A stretch of DNA of 6,562 nucleotides from CAYQDF01 sp964416175. Its GTDB lineage: Bacteria; Chloroflexota; Anaerolineae; Anaerolineales; UBA4823. The stretch spans positions 1-6,562 of the forward strand of contig CAYQDF010000157.1 in the NCBI GenBank assembly GCA_964416175.1, given 5' to 3'. Below are positions 5,493 through 6,562 of the stretch, in pieces (position 1 is the first letter of the stretch; each line of letters starts with the position of its first letter). The notes beneath the pieces were generated by a model, which saw nothing but the letters and a program-made list of their open reading frames with translations, did no database searches and was not told where the DNA came from. The position numbers were made by a program, and so were the translations under genes.

Positions 5493-6562
5493 ATGATGAG
5501 ATTTGATCGTTTCACGGAACGTGCCCAGGAGGCGGCGCAGCGATCTGCGGAGATCATCCAGCGCTACGGGCACAACCAGATCGACACCGAGCACATCCTG
5601 CTGGCGCTGATCGAGCAGCCGCAGGGCGTTATTTCCCAGATCCTGGAGCACTTAAAAGCTGACGCCAGCGCGCTCACCGAACGCCTGGACTACATCCTGC
5701 GCACCAGCCCCAAGGCAAACATCTTTGGCGGCGGAGCGGGCCAGATCTTCATCACGCCCCGCGTCAAGCGCATCATCGACCTCGCCAACGAGGAAGCCAA
5801 TCGCCTCAAGGACGAGTATATTTCGACCGAGCACATTTTCCTGGCGATCCTGAGCGAGCGCAGCACTCCTGCGGCGCGCCTGCTGGAAGGCGCCGGCGTG
5901 ACCCGCGAGCGGGTCTACGAAGCCATCCAGCAGATCCGCGGCGGACAGCGGGTCACCGACCCCCAGGCCGAGACGCGCTACCGCACACTGGAGCGCTTCT
6001 CCCGCGATCTCACCCAGCTGGCGCGGGAAGGCAAGCTCGACCCGGTTATCGGGCGCGACGCCGAGATCCTGAGGGTGATCCAGATCCTCTCCCGCCGCAC
6101 GAAGAACAACCCGGTGCTGATCGGCGAGGCTGGAGTCGGCAAGACAGCCATCGTCGAAGGCCTTTCCCAGAAGATCGCCACCAATGACGTGCCCGAAATT
6201 TTGATCGGCAAACGAGTGGTGGCCCTCGACCTGGGCGCCATGATCGCCGGCTCGCGCTTCCGCGGCGAGTTCGAAGAGCGCCTGAAGGCCGCCATCGAAG
6301 AGATCCAGCGCTCCGAGGGCGAGGTCATCCTGTTCATCGACGAGCTCCACACCGTGGTAGGAGCCGGGGCCGCCCAGGGGGCGATGGACGCCTCGAACAT
6401 GCTCAAACCCGCGCTGGCCCGCGGTGAACTGCACGCCATCGGCGCCACCACCCTGGACGAGTACCACAAGTACATCGAAAAAGACGCGGCCCTGGAGCGG
6501 CGCTTCGCGCCGGTCTATGTGGAGGAGCCGAGCGTCGAGGACACGATCCGCATGATGCAGGG
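5493..6562 (+). CDS. ClpB/ClpC-type Hsp100 AAA+ ATPase, cut by the window end
   Basis: This is the first 356 residues of a class I Clp/Hsp100 unfoldase, a ring ATPase that threads proteins through its pore for refolding (ClpB) or for ClpP degradation (ClpC). Two Clp N-terminal repeats occupy about 7-54 and 89-135. The first AAA+ module has the start motif LDPVIGRD (182-189), Walker A GEAGVGKT (211-218, Lys217), pore loop GSRFRG (253-258), Walker B VILFIDE (278-284, Asp283/Glu284), sensor-1 Thr319 and arginine-finger pair Arg336-Arg337. The N-terminus (FTERAQEA, DTEHILLALI) resembles ClpC, but the linker GGQRVTD (150-156) and AMDASNMLKPALARGEL (297-313) resemble ClpB. The deciding parts, the middle-domain length, the ClpP-binding loop and the C-terminus, lie beyond the window, so no symbol is given. 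The ATG at 5493 has a well-placed SD; a second ATG follows at 5496. No mcsA, mcsB or ctsR genes lie upstream. Confidence 0.93.
   Translation, partial: MMRFDRFTERAQEAAQRSAEIIQRYGHNQIDTEHILLALIEQPQGVISQILEHLKADASALTERLDYILRTSPKANIFGGGAGQIFITPRVKRIIDLANEEANRLKDEYISTEHIFLAILSERSTPAARLLEGAGVTRERVYEAIQQIRGGQRVTDPQAETRYRTLERFSRDLTQLAREGKLDPVIGRDAEILRVIQILSRRTKNNPVLIGEAGVGKTAIVEGLSQKIATNDVPEILIGKRVVALDLGAMIAGSRFRGEFEERLKAAIEEIQRSEGEVILFIDELHTVVGAGAAQGAMDASNMLKPALARGELHAIGATTLDEYHKYIEKDAALERRFAPVYVEEPSVEDTIRMMQ

Overview
The window is high-GC bacterial DNA in which every convincing gene lies on the + strand: a SpoVS-family protein, a lipoprotein esterase, GatC, GatA, an M3-family metallopeptidase and the 5' part of a Clp/Hsp100 AAA+ chaperone. 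The likely source is a Chloroflexota (Anaerolineae-like) bacterium. That is an inference from protein style: a SpoVS homologue with no other sporulation genes in view, a lipoprotein esterase with a short Thr/Pro-rich linker, split gatCA without gatB, and a Clp protein that mixes ClpB and ClpC features. No rRNA or other firm taxonomic marker is present.

Layout. Positions 1-530 form a self-contained spoVS unit: a sigma-70-like promoter, a leader whose Shine-Dalgarno lies inside a small hairpin, the gene, and a strong intrinsic terminator. At 541, only 14 bases beyond the terminator T-run, a secreted lipoprotein with an alpha/beta-hydrolase esterase domain begins on a TTG codon. At 1560 gatC starts six bases after a perfect extended -10 element with no Shine-Dalgarno, which suggests a leaderless mRNA. 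gatA follows at 1926 after a gap holding a 19-codon mini-ORF that overlaps the gatC stop. An M3 oligoendopeptidase (3450-5156) follows gatA by 30 bases and is probably cotranscribed. A 336-base intergenic region carries two inverted repeats, one with a perfect 19-bp stem, and then the clp promoter and leader. The clp gene runs off the window end at residue 356.

How the genes relate. GatC and GatA are two of the three subunits of the amidotransferase that converts Glu-tRNA(Gln) and/or Asp-tRNA(Asn) to Gln-tRNA(Gln)/Asn-tRNA(Asn); gatB must be elsewhere. The peptidase and the Clp ATPase both belong to protein or peptide turnover and quality control, but nothing shows a shared pathway. This reads as ordinary housekeeping chromosome. 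No mobile element, CRISPR array, defence system or RNA gene was seen. The points worth a second look are regulatory: the SD-sequestering hairpin before spoVS, the leaderless gatC start, the mini-ORF between gatC and gatA, the near-identical extended -10 elements of gatC and clp, and the large hairpin before clp.
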